This document shows, in pieces, positions 52,289 to 59,968 of a stretch of 64,000 bases of DNA; the first letter of the stretch is position 1; each line of letters opens with the position of its first letter. The stretch comes from Rubrivivax sp. (GTDB taxonomy: Bacteria; Pseudomonadota; Gammaproteobacteria; Burkholderiales; Burkholderiaceae_C), in contig JAHBZT010000004.1 of assembly GCA_019635315.1 (NCBI GenBank), positions 310,001 through 374,000 of the forward strand. The letters run 5' to 3'. Position numbers and translations under genes: made by a program. The notes below the pieces were generated by a model, which worked only from the letters and a program-made list of their open reading frames with translations, ran no database searches and was not told where the DNA came from.

Positions 52289-52593
52289 GGCGTACCTCGG
52301 CTCCTTTCGGTTCGTGGGACGCGCCCGCGAATCGCCACGCTTCTGTGATCCGCGCTCCGCGATGCCGGTCCCGACGCCGCGCTCGCTGCTGGACAGTCCG
52401 CTTCCCAGGGCGCGACGGCGCGGCCCGAATTCATGCAGATCGTGGAGCTGACGACGCCGGGGTTCGGCCGGAAGAGCGCATACACGCCCACGTTCAGCTT
52501 CTGCTCGGCGCTGACGAAGCCGAATGAGTTCGTCTCAGCCGAAGTCGGGTCCGAGTCGGTGACGTGGAATTCCGCGTCCTGATCCTTGATCAC
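52285..52593 (-). pseudogene. Truncated DUF7064-like gene (copy of 30757-31761)
   Basis: The first ~66 residues (DQDAEFHVTDSDPTSAETNS, FGFVSAEQKLNVGVYALFR, CMNSGRAVAPWEAD) match the N terminus of the intact protein at 31761. The rest of the frame is unrelated, and the downstream ~270 residues are missing. A GTG start at 52593 and a 4-base overlap with the HAD start survive, so the fragment may still be translated as a leader for the HAD gene. Confidence 0.8.
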
Positions 52594-52793
52594 GTCTTGT
52601 CTCCGTTTGGTCCCTGCGCACGCGGGCTCGTGCTTGCGAACTCTGTGGCAACTCTAGGGGCGGCGAACGGCGGCCACCATGGCCGGCATGGATAACGGAT
52701 TCCGCCTTTGATTTTCCACGGTGGCTAATGACGCCGCACTGCGCGACAGCTACCGTTCAGTCCATTCCTAGAACAGATACGGAGACAGGTACG
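52594..52793. promoter_or_regulatory. Divergent promoter region of the microcompartment operons
   Basis: A 200-base gap between the leftward HAD/dikinase/shell operon and the rightward shell/aldehyde-dehydrogenase operon. It must hold promoters for both. The segment 52677-52704 resembles one at 31831-31853 in locus A. Short inverted elements (CCACCATGG, CCACGGTGG) are present but no clear operator can be named. Confidence 0.5.
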
Positions 52794-53105
52794 ATGCAGC
52801 TGGCTCGCGTGCGCGGCAACGTTGTCGCATCGATCAAGGCCGCCGGTCTGGCATCGCACAAGCTTCTCTTGCTCGAGCCCGTGCGGGCCTCGGCACCGCA
52901 GGGCGCCGCCGATGGCGTCGAAACGTCTTCCACCTACGTCGCGATTGACCTGGCCGGCGCCGGCGTTGGAGAGATCGTGCTCGTGACGCTGGGCAGCGCC
53001 GCGCGCGTCGATTCGGACGGGCACAACGCTCCCACCGACGCCGCCGTCATCGCGATTGTCGACTCAGTTCAGTTCGACGGCGAAACCACTTTCCAGAAGC
53101 GCTAG
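52794..53105 (+). CDS. BMC-P shell protein (EutN/CcmL pentamer)
   Basis: A 103-residue EutN/CcmL-family protein that caps the vertices of a microcompartment. Features are the N-terminal MQLARVRGNVVASIKAAGL, KLLLLEPV, IDLAGAGVGEIVLVTLGSAAR and IVDSVQFDG. ATG 52794 has GGAG 8 bases upstream and is the first gene of the rightward operon. Confidence 0.95.
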   Translation: MQLARVRGNVVASIKAAGLASHKLLLLEPVRASAPQGAADGVETSSTYVAIDLAGAGVGEIVLVTLGSAARVDSDGHNAPTDAAVIAIVDSVQFDGETTFQKR

Positions 53106-53144
53106 GCCGCTGGCGCATTTTCAACCCCTGAAGGAGATGCTGAA

Positions 53145-53462
53145 ATGGCAACGAACCCCACCACGACCGGCGCGGTCAACGAGGGCCCGCGCGGCGCGCT
53201 CGGGCTGATCGAGACCAAGGGTCTGGTCGGCGCGATCGAGGCCGCCGACGCGATGGTCAAGGCGGCCAACGTGCGGCTGGTCGGGCGCGAGCAGATCGGT
53301 GGCGGCCTTGTCACCGTGATGGTGCGCGGCGACGTCGGCGCGGTGAAGGCCGCGACCGATGCCGGCGCGGCCGCTGCCGGGAAGATCGGCGAGATCGTCT
53401 CGGTGCACGTGATCCCGCGCCCGCACGAAGACGTTGAAGGCGTCCTGCCCAAGCCGCGCTGA
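53145..53462 (+). CDS. BMC-H shell protein (PduA-like hexamer)
   Basis: A 105-residue single-BMC-domain protein, very like PduA/PduJ over [40 protein letters not shown] and [12 protein letters not shown]. Compared with the other intact BMC-H at 47864 it has a slightly longer N terminus ([17 protein letters not shown]). The pore sequence is IGGG. GAAGGAGA precedes the ATG. It would form the main facet of the shell. Confidence 0.96.
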   Translation: MATNPTTTGAVNEGPRGALGLIETKGLVGAIEAADAMVKAANVRLVGREQIGGGLVTVMVRGDVGAVKAATDAGAAAAGKIGEIVSVHVIPRPHEDVEGVLPKPR

Positions 53463-53474
53463 TGCGCTTGCGCG

Positions 53475-53633
53475 ATGGCGACAAGCGTTTGCGAAAGGGC
53501 GCGCGACTGCCTGCGCACCCTGTGGGCGATACGGCACTGCCACGACCACAAGTTCAAGGCGATCGTCCGCGGCCTGATCCGCGAAGACGTCGCCCGGCTT
53601 CGCGGGTTGCAGCGGCCGACGAGCAGCAGGTGA
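53475..53633 (+). CDS. Possible small protein between BMC-H and the aldehyde dehydrogenase
   Basis: A 52-residue open frame (MATSVCERARDCLRTLWAI, then VRGLIREDVARLRGL) starts 12 bases after the BMC-H stop and ends 4 bases before the dehydrogenase GTG. It is Arg-rich and predicted helical. The ribosome site is weak. It fills the gap almost exactly, which supports translation, but it may be a chance frame. Confidence 0.4.
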   Translation: MATSVCERARDCLRTLWAIRHCHDHKFKAIVRGLIREDVARLRGLQRPTSSR

Positions 53634-53637
53634 CGAT

Positions 53638-55035
53638 GTGACCGACTTCAACCTTCTAGATCCAGAACTCGTGGCGATCGGCGAGGCGCGCACCAAGGCT
53701 CAGCTCGCCCGCCAAGCCTTCGAGGCCTTCCAGGGTGTCACCCAGGAGCAGGCCGACCGAATCGTCGATGCCATGGGCCAGGCTGCGGAGGTGGCCGCGG
53801 CGGAACTGGCGCGCCTGGCGGTCGACGAGACCGGCTACGGGGTGTACGAGCACAAGATCCTCAAGAACCTCTTCAACGCCAAGTTCTGCGCACATGCGAT
53901 GAAGAAGATGCGCACTCTGGGCGTGCTGTGGACCGACGAGGTGGCACGCGTTACGGCGATCGGCGCGCCGATGGGCGTGATCGCGGCGATCATCCCGGTG
54001 ACCAACCCCACCTCGACGACGATCTTCAAGTGCCTGGCGGCGGTCAAGTCGGGCAACGCGATTGTCTGCGCACCGCATCCGCGGGCGGCGAGGTGCTGCG
54101 TGCGGACCGTGGAGATCATGGCCGAGGCGGCCGAACGTGCCGGCGCGCCGATCGGCCTCCTGCAGTGCCTGTCCAGCGGCCAGCTGCCCGCCACGCGCGA
54201 GCTGATGGCGCACCGCGACACCGCGCTCGTTATGGCAACCGGCGGGGCTGCGATGGTCCGGGCCGCCTACTCCTCGGGCAAACCGACGCTGGCGGTCGGC
54301 GCCGGCAACGTCCCCGTGTACATCCATCGTTCGGTGGCGGACGTGTCGGAAGCGGCGCTGATGGTCATCGCGTCGAAGTCGTTCGACAACGGCACCGCCT
54401 GTGTTGCGGAGCAGTCGGTGGTGCTCGATGAGCCGATCGCCGACACCGCCATCAAGGCCTTCGAGCAGCACGGCACCGTGTTCCTCGACGCCGAGCAGCA
54501 GCGCCGGCTTACCGAGTTGCTGTTTATCGGACGCGGGGCGCTCAATCCGGAGGCCGTCGGTCAGACCGCGATCGAGCTTGCCCGGCGTATCGGCATGACC
54601 GTGCCACCCGGGACGATGGTTCTCGGCGCCGCGCTGGACGACGTGGGGCCGCAGACACCGCTGTCGGCCGAGATCCTCGGACCCGTGCTGTCGTTCTATC
54701 GGACACGCGATCTTGGCGCAGCGCATCAGCGCTGCCGCGAGGTGTTGGCCTTTGGCGGCGAGGGTCACACGCTCGGTCTGCACGGCCAGGACGCCGAGAT
54801 GGTCGCACGAATGTCGGAACTGCCGGCCTCGCGCGTCGTCGTCAACACGCCTAGCCTGCTCGGCGGCATGGGCTTCAGCGCTGGCACCGATCCGTCGTTC
54901 ATGCTGGGTACGGGCACCTGGAGCGGCTCGATCGTGTCGGACAACGTCACGCCGATGCACCTCATCAACATCAAGCGGGTCGCCCACCAGAACCGCCCCT
55001 GGCGCGACATCTACCTGCCGACGATGGGACTGTAG
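53638..55035 (+). CDS. CoA-acylating aldehyde dehydrogenase of the microcompartment type
   Basis: A 465-residue enzyme of the PduP/EutE group that converts an aldehyde, NAD and CoA to acyl-CoA and NADH inside the shell. It has the cofactor-binding IPVTNPTSTTIFKCLAAVKS, GAGNVPVYI and the nucleophile Cys255 in FDNGTACVAEQS. GTG 53638 is the start; the overlapping ATG at 53636 runs into a stop. No PduP-like N-terminal targeting helix is obvious, so cargo loading may depend on another partner. Substrate chain length is not readable. Confidence 0.92.
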   Translation: MTDFNLLDPELVAIGEARTKAQLARQAFEAFQGVTQEQADRIVDAMGQAAEVAAAELARLAVDETGYGVYEHKILKNLFNAKFCAHAMKKMRTLGVLWTDEVARVTAIGAPMGVIAAIIPVTNPTSTTIFKCLAAVKSGNAIVCAPHPRAARCCVRTVEIMAEAAERAGAPIGLLQCLSSGQLPATRELMAHRDTALVMATGGAAMVRAAYSSGKPTLAVGAGNVPVYIHRSVADVSEAALMVIASKSFDNGTACVAEQSVVLDEPIADTAIKAFEQHGTVFLDAEQQRRLTELLFIGRGALNPEAVGQTAIELARRIGMTVPPGTMVLGAALDDVGPQTPLSAEILGPVLSFYRTRDLGAAHQRCREVLAFGGEGHTLGLHGQDAEMVARMSELPASRVVVNTPSLLGGMGFSAGTDPSFMLGTGTWSGSIVSDNVTPMHLINIKRVAHQNRPWRDIYLPTMGL

Positions 55036-55860
55036 ATGCTCATGCGAACTCATACTGATACTGGCTTGTCGCATGTGCAACGCTTCCTGGACAGCGCCGC
55101 TGCGCGGCTGCGCGAACCATCGAAGACGACGGGTCCGCTGCGCTTTGGAGTCGACCTTGGCACGGCGACCATCGTGATCGCCGCAGTGGACGCGCAGGGC
55201 GAGCCCGTGTACTGGGATTTCCTCCGCGCTCAGGTCGTCCGCGACGGAGTCGTGGTCGACTTTCATGGCGCAGTGCAGGCGGTACGGCAGTTGAAGGCCA
55301 GCAGTGAATCGGCACTCGGCACGGAGATCGAAGCAGCGGCGACCGCGCATCCGCCGGCGGTGCCGGTGAGCGACTGCCGTGCCTGTGCCTTCGTGCTCCA
55401 GCAGGCGGGGATCGATTGCCGCATCCTCGTCGACGAAGTCACTGCGGCGAACGCCATTCTGCAAGTCAAAGACGGTGCGGTGGTGGACGTCGGTGGCGGC
55501 TCGACCGGTGTCGGCGTCTTCCGTGGCGGCGAACTCGCCACCCTGAGCGACTTCGCCGGTGGTGGCCATCACCTCGATCTGATCCTCGCCGGCGCACTGA
55601 AGCTTCCTGTCGAGGTCGCCGAGGTCCACAAGCGCGAGCACGGTGCAGAGGTCATGCAACTGCTGCGTCCGGGCGTCGAGCGCGTCGCCGAGTCCGTCCG
55701 GCGCCAATGCGCCGGACAGGACCCCGGTACCGTCTACCTGGCAGGCGGCGCCCTGCAGATCCCCGGCGCCGATGCCGTTATCGCACGATATCTAGGCTGG
55801 AAGGTCCAGGGCTATGAACACGCCGAGCTGATCACTCCCTTTGGAATTGCACTGAGCTGA
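55036..55860 (+). CDS. EutJ-like ASKHA-fold chaperone
   Basis: A 274-residue actin/Hsp70-fold protein related to EutJ of ethanolamine microcompartments. It has the phosphate-1 loop FGVDLGTATIVIAAVD, the VVDVGGGSTGVGVF phosphate-2 motif and the adenosine motif VYLAGGALQIPG. Its ATG follows the dehydrogenase stop directly. EutJ proteins are thought to help assembly or enzyme reactivation; the role here is inferred from family. Confidence 0.88.
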   Translation: MLMRTHTDTGLSHVQRFLDSAAARLREPSKTTGPLRFGVDLGTATIVIAAVDAQGEPVYWDFLRAQVVRDGVVVDFHGAVQAVRQLKASSESALGTEIEAAATAHPPAVPVSDCRACAFVLQQAGIDCRILVDEVTAANAILQVKDGAVVDVGGGSTGVGVFRGGELATLSDFAGGGHHLDLILAGALKLPVEVAEVHKREHGAEVMQLLRPGVERVAESVRRQCAGQDPGTVYLAGGALQIPGADAVIARYLGWKVQGYEHAELITPFGIALS

Positions 55861-55863
55861 GCC

Positions 55864-56481
55864 ATGGACAACTTTCAACTGCGCACCTACGCCTTCGTCG
55901 ACCGCATGCAGCCGCAGGCGGCGGCGCATGTCGCCGCCACCTGTCAGGGCGACGTCCCCGTGGCCGGCATGTCCGAGCTCTACATCGAGGTGGCTCCTGG
56001 CAACGAGATCTTCCGCTGCGCCGACATTGCTCTGAAGGCGGCGGACGTGAGGCCGGCGTTGCAGGTCGTCGAACGGGAGTTCGGTCTGCTCGAGATCCAC
56101 TCGCGAACGCAGGCCGAAGTGCTGGCCGCCGGTCAAGCGGTGCTCGAGCACCTGAAGCTCACCCAGGCTGACCGGGTCAAACCGAAGGTCGCCTCGTCGA
56201 TGTTCGTGACGAACGTCAACCCATATCAGGCGCAGCTCATCAACAAGTGGCGAAAGGGCAACCTGCTCATTCCCGGACAAAGCCTGTACGTGCTCGAGGT
56301 ATCGCCGGCCGCCTATGTCTCGCTGGCCGCCAACGAAGCCGAGAAGGCAGCCGACATCACGATTGTCGAAGTGCGTGCGCTCGGCCGGTTCGGGCGGTTG
56401 TTCATCTCCGGCACCGAAAGCGACGTGCAGGCAGCCGCTGCCGCGGCCATCGCTTGCATCGAGCAACTGGAGGGCAAGTGA
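55864..56481 (+). CDS. BMC-T tandem-domain shell protein (trimer)
   Basis: A 205-residue protein with two BMC domains. The first is at about residues 5-90 (LRTYAFVDRMQPQAAAHVAA, ELYIEVAPGNEIFRCADIAL) and the second at about 105-205 (IPGQSLYVLEVSPAAYVSLA, ADITIVEVRALGRFGRLFIS). It would form pseudohexameric trimers; relatives in this class can stack and gate larger pores. It starts 3 bases after the EutJ-like gene and overlaps the next gene by TGATG. Confidence 0.9.
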   Translation: MDNFQLRTYAFVDRMQPQAAAHVAATCQGDVPVAGMSELYIEVAPGNEIFRCADIALKAADVRPALQVVEREFGLLEIHSRTQAEVLAAGQAVLEHLKLTQADRVKPKVASSMFVTNVNPYQAQLINKWRKGNLLIPGQSLYVLEVSPAAYVSLAANEAEKAADITIVEVRALGRFGRLFISGTESDVQAAAAAAIACIEQLEGK

Positions 56482-57779
56482 TGGCCCGCATGCTGACTGC
56501 CGCCGACGTCGAAGCCGCAGGTGGCAAGCTGATCCTCGCCGCAGGTGATCGCCTAACGCCGCTTGCCCGCGATCGGGCCCGGGAACTCGGCATCGTCGTC
56601 GAAGCCGCAGGTTTGTCATCTGGCGTATCGACGCCATCTGCCTCGCCGACGTTGACTTCGGCTCCAGTCGTGAAGTCGCCGGTTGCCGCGCCGGCCCCTG
56701 CGCCCGTGTCCGCCGCACGCCCGGCGACTCCGGTTGCGCCGCCCGCCGCCACGGGTTCTCGGCCGCTGGCGCTGCCGCCGTCGGGTGCCCTGTATCGCCG
56801 CAACGCGTTGGGGCCGGGTGCACAATCTTCCAGAGCGGTCGACCGGCGGCCCAAGGCGGGCGTGGTGGGCGCCGGCCACGTGGGCGCGATGACGGCCCTG
56901 CGCTTGGCCGAAAGCGATCTCTTTTCGGAGGTGGCGCTCGTTGACGTGGTGCCGGGCCTAGCCGCCGGGCTCGCGCTGGACATGTGGCATGGCGCCGCTC
57001 TGTACGGCTTTTCCACGCGCCTGTCGGGCAGCGACGACCTCGCGGCACTGGCCGGCGCCGAGTACATCGTGATCACCGCCGGCAAGCCGCGCCAGCCGGG
57101 CATGAGCCGGACCGATCTGACCGAGGTCAACGCCGGGATCATGACGTCTGTGTGCCGCGGCATCCGCACGCATGCGCCGAACGCGACGCTCGTGATCGTG
57201 AGCAACCCGCTCGAGGAGATGACACACCTGGCTGCGCAGCAGACCGGCTTCCCGGAGGAGCGCGTGCTCGGCATGGCGGGTGTGCTGGACTCGGCGCGAT
57301 TCTGTGCGCTCGTGGGCCTGACCGGCAAGGCGCGACCGCAAGAGGTCCGCGCCGTCGCGCTGGGCAGTCACGGCCCCGAGATGGTGATCCCGCTCAGCCA
57401 AGCCTTCGTCGGCGACCGGCCGATCGAGTCGATGTTCGACGCCGAGACGCTCAAGGGCATTGTCGAGCGGGCGAGGGAGTCCGGTGGCGAGGTCGTCAAG
57501 CTGCTGCAAAAGGGCAGTGCGTACTTCTCGCCCGCCGAGTCGGCAGTGACCATGGTTCGCGCAATGGTCCGCGACAGTGGCGAGGTCATCGCCGCGTGCG
57601 TGCGTTCGCGCGGCGCCTATGGAGCGGTGGACACGCGTGTCGGCCTGCCCGTGCGGCTGCACCGTCGCGGCCTCAAGGAGATCGTGCCGTTGGCGCTGCG
57701 GCCGGCAGAACAGCAGTCGCTGCAGGAGGCAGCCGCGCGCATCGCGGCGCGGATCGCCGAGCTCCCGGTCTCTCGTTGA
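56481..57779 (+). CDS. Malate-dehydrogenase-like enzyme with N-terminal BMC-targeting-type domain
   Basis: A 432-residue fusion. Residues 1-42 (MLTAADVEAAGGKLILAAGD, then RLTPLARDRARELGI) match the short domain seen at the N terminus of EutQ and other microcompartment-associated proteins. Residues 43-122 form an Ala/Pro/Ser-rich linker. From about 124 there is an MDH/LDH fold: GVVGAGHVGAM, malate-type arginines in RQPGMSRTDL, VSNPLEEMTHLA, the Asp in GVLDSARF and catalytic His in LGSHGPEMV. It probably regenerates NAD inside the shell with an oxoacid such as oxaloacetate, replacing the usual iron alcohol dehydrogenase. TGATG overlap with the shell gene. Confidence 0.88.
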   Translation: MARMLTAADVEAAGGKLILAAGDRLTPLARDRARELGIVVEAAGLSSGVSTPSASPTLTSAPVVKSPVAAPAPAPVSAARPATPVAPPAATGSRPLALPPSGALYRRNALGPGAQSSRAVDRRPKAGVVGAGHVGAMTALRLAESDLFSEVALVDVVPGLAAGLALDMWHGAALYGFSTRLSGSDDLAALAGAEYIVITAGKPRQPGMSRTDLTEVNAGIMTSVCRGIRTHAPNATLVIVSNPLEEMTHLAAQQTGFPEERVLGMAGVLDSARFCALVGLTGKARPQEVRAVALGSHGPEMVIPLSQAFVGDRPIESMFDAETLKGIVERARESGGEVVKLLQKGSAYFSPAESAVTMVRAMVRDSGEVIAACVRSRGAYGAVDTRVGLPVRLHRRGLKEIVPLALRPAEQQSLQEAAARIAARIAELPVSR

Positions 57780-57884
57780 TTCAGTCCCCCGCGTCCGAAG
57801 CGGCGTGGGTCGACAACGGATTGCTCACGCGCATGTGGGGCAATGAAGCGCAGTTCGTACTCAAGCACCAACCAAGGAGACAGC

Positions 57885-58820
57885 ATGACAAACGGTTCGG
57901 GGATTTGTTTCAAAGGGGGGCTGACTCGCCAGCTCGGAGGCCTCAGGGCAGTGGCGCTCGCAGCGCTACTGCCGCTGCTCGCAATGCACAGCCAGCCGGC
58001 GCGGGCGCTGGATCTGGACGCCGACGACTACGCCTCCGGCGCGATCCCCGCTGGAACGAATCTCGCTCTGCTTTACTTCCAGCACGCACAGCGCAACAAG
58101 GTCTACAGCGACGGCAACCAGGTCGCCGGCGGAGACCTCAAGTCGGACGTGGGGATCCTACGTCTGGTCCGCTTCGTGGACATCGGCGGTTTCCGCGCCG
58201 ACCCGCAGATCCTGTTGCCGTTCGGCAGCCTCAAGGCCAGCAACGACCTTAGCGCCTTGGGCAGCACAAGCGGCGTCGGCGATCTCATCGTCACCGGGAC
58301 CGTGTGGCTGGTGAATCGGCCCGACCAGGGCGAGTTCTTCGGTGTCACGCCGGCGGTTTGGGTGCCAATCGGCTCCTACGACAAGAACAAACCCCTCAAC
58401 CTTGGCGAGCACCGCTGGAAGTATCTGCTGCAGGCCGGTTACACTACGCCGCTCGGATCGAAGGACTTGTCGCTGCAGCTCGCGGCCGACGTCACCGGCT
58501 TTGGCCACAACGACGACTACGGGCCCAACAGCCAGACGCTCACCCAGAAGCCGCTCTACCAGTTCCAGGCTTGGCTCAAGTACAACTTGCGCGGTGGCTT
58601 CGATCTGCGCGCCGGCACGTCTCACTTCGTCGGCGGCGAGACCTCCATCGACGGCGTTGCCAACGACGACCGCACCCGGACTACCAACGCCAAGTTCGGC
58701 TTCGGGTGGGGCGTCGCGCCCGGCTGGCACTTCGCAGCTCTCTATGGACGTGACTTGTCCGTGCGCAACGGTCTGAAGGAGTCGGACCGCATCAACTTGC
58801 GCTTGCTGAAAGCATTCTGA
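57885..58820 (+). CDS. Outer-membrane transporter-like protein (phenol MetA-pathway family)
   Basis: A 311-residue secreted beta-barrel. The N-terminal signal peptide (LRAVALAALLPLLAMHS, cut near PARA-LDL) is followed by alternating strands with family-type segments such as GVGDLIVTGTVWLVN, FFGVTPAVWVPIG and TAGTSHFVGG-like AGTSHFVGGETS. AAGGAGA precedes ATG 57885. Members of PF13557 sit beside catabolic genes for hydrophobic compounds and may help uptake. It follows the MDH-like gene by 105 bases and is probably co-regulated. Confidence 0.82.
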   Translation: MTNGSGICFKGGLTRQLGGLRAVALAALLPLLAMHSQPARALDLDADDYASGAIPAGTNLALLYFQHAQRNKVYSDGNQVAGGDLKSDVGILRLVRFVDIGGFRADPQILLPFGSLKASNDLSALGSTSGVGDLIVTGTVWLVNRPDQGEFFGVTPAVWVPIGSYDKNKPLNLGEHRWKYLLQAGYTTPLGSKDLSLQLAADVTGFGHNDDYGPNSQTLTQKPLYQFQAWLKYNLRGGFDLRAGTSHFVGGETSIDGVANDDRTRTTNAKFGFGWGVAPGWHFAALYGRDLSVRNGLKESDRINLRLLKAF

Positions 58821-58896
58821 GGCCCCTGGGCCACAATGAGTCCCGGCGTTCTCGAGCCGCCGGGGCCAGTGCGGACACAGCGTCGAACACATTCCC

Positions 58897-59934
58897 ATGC
58901 GAGCCGTCGTCTACAAGCGTCCCGGGTACGTCGAAGTCAGTGACGTCCCCGAACCGCACATTGCCGAGTCGACTGATGCCATCGTGAAAGTCACGCACGC
59001 CGGCATCTGCGGCACGGACTTGCACGTGGTGAAGGGCGACTTCCCGGGCATCACGCCGGGTGCGGTGGTTGGACACGAATTCGTTGGGGAGGTCGTGGAA
59101 GTGGGTCGTGCCGTTCGCCGGATCCGACTAAGCGACCGGGTGATGTCGTCTGACTTCACTGCCTGCGGGCAGTGCCGCTGGTGCGATCGTTCGGAACACT
59201 GGCAGTGCACCGAACGGTCCTTCTTCGGCACCGGCACCGCGTTTGGTCCCAGCCTGTCCGGGGCGCAGGCGGAGTACGTCCGGGTGCCGTTTGCCGACCG
59301 GACCTTGGGCCAGTTGCCGGAGAAGTGCGCACCGGAGGCCGCCTTGTTGATCGGCGACAACCTCGCCACCGGATGGGTCGCGGTCGAGCGCGCCGGCACC
59401 GAAGCAGGGGACTGCGTGGTGATCATTGGCGGCGGCGCAGTCGGCCAGCTCGCCGCACTGTCGGCGCAGGCGGCCGGTGCGGGGATCGTTGTGCTGGTCG
59501 AGCCCAACGAGAGGCGCAGGGCATTCGCAACAGCCCAGGGATCCATCGCAGTGCACCCGGACGGGGCCGCGGCGCTGGTGCGGAAACTGACGGATGGCGA
59601 TGGCGCCGAGGTCGTCGTCGAGGCGGTCGGCGGCAATGGCCCGCTGGGCTTCGCGATATCATTGGCGCGCGCGCGCGGACGCGTCGTGTCCGTGGGTGCG
59701 CACGTGGCAGAAACCTGGGCTTTTCCAGTCGGCCGAGCGTTCAAGGACGAGATGACCCTCAGCTTCGCGATCGGCGACAGCATTCGGCTGCGTCGCAAGC
59801 TGCTGCGTCTGATCACCAGCGGAGCCTTCGATCCAACCGTGGTGGTGGACGCCCGTGGCCGACTGGCCGATGCGCCGGGCCTTTACGAACTGCTCGCAAA
59901 GCAGCAGCGCCTGAAGGCAGTAATGACCCCATGA
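58897..59934 (+). CDS. Zinc-dependent medium-chain alcohol dehydrogenase
   Basis: A 345-residue MDR enzyme. Catalytic zinc ligands are in GICGTDLH and VGHEFVGEV; structural zinc cysteines are in CGQCRWCDRSEHWQC; the NAD-binding turn is IIGGGAVGQLAAL. It could oxidise an alcohol to the aldehyde used by the CoA-acylating dehydrogenase, or consume that aldehyde. It has no targeting extension. A broken copy is at 32073-32409 in locus A. Confidence 0.9.
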   Translation: MRAVVYKRPGYVEVSDVPEPHIAESTDAIVKVTHAGICGTDLHVVKGDFPGITPGAVVGHEFVGEVVEVGRAVRRIRLSDRVMSSDFTACGQCRWCDRSEHWQCTERSFFGTGTAFGPSLSGAQAEYVRVPFADRTLGQLPEKCAPEAALLIGDNLATGWVAVERAGTEAGDCVVIIGGGAVGQLAALSAQAAGAGIVVLVEPNERRRAFATAQGSIAVHPDGAAALVRKLTDGDGAEVVVEAVGGNGPLGFAISLARARGRVVSVGAHVAETWAFPVGRAFKDEMTLSFAIGDSIRLRRKLLRLITSGAFDPTVVVDARGRLADAPGLYELLAKQQRLKAVMTP

Positions 59935-59968
59935 TCTGGCGCGCGCACAACGGCGCAGACTCGGGGGC

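Noticed and set aside
47864-53462. Carboxysome as the identity of the shell locus
   Set aside because: No RuBisCO, CsoS2/CcmM or carboxysomal carbonic anhydrase is present. The CoA-acylating aldehyde dehydrogenase and EutJ-like gene indicate a catabolic microcompartment.
53656-55707. A 683-codon open frame on the minus strand across the aldehyde dehydrogenase and EutJ-like genes
   Set aside because: Both plus-strand genes have clear family motifs. The antisense product shows no recognisable domain.
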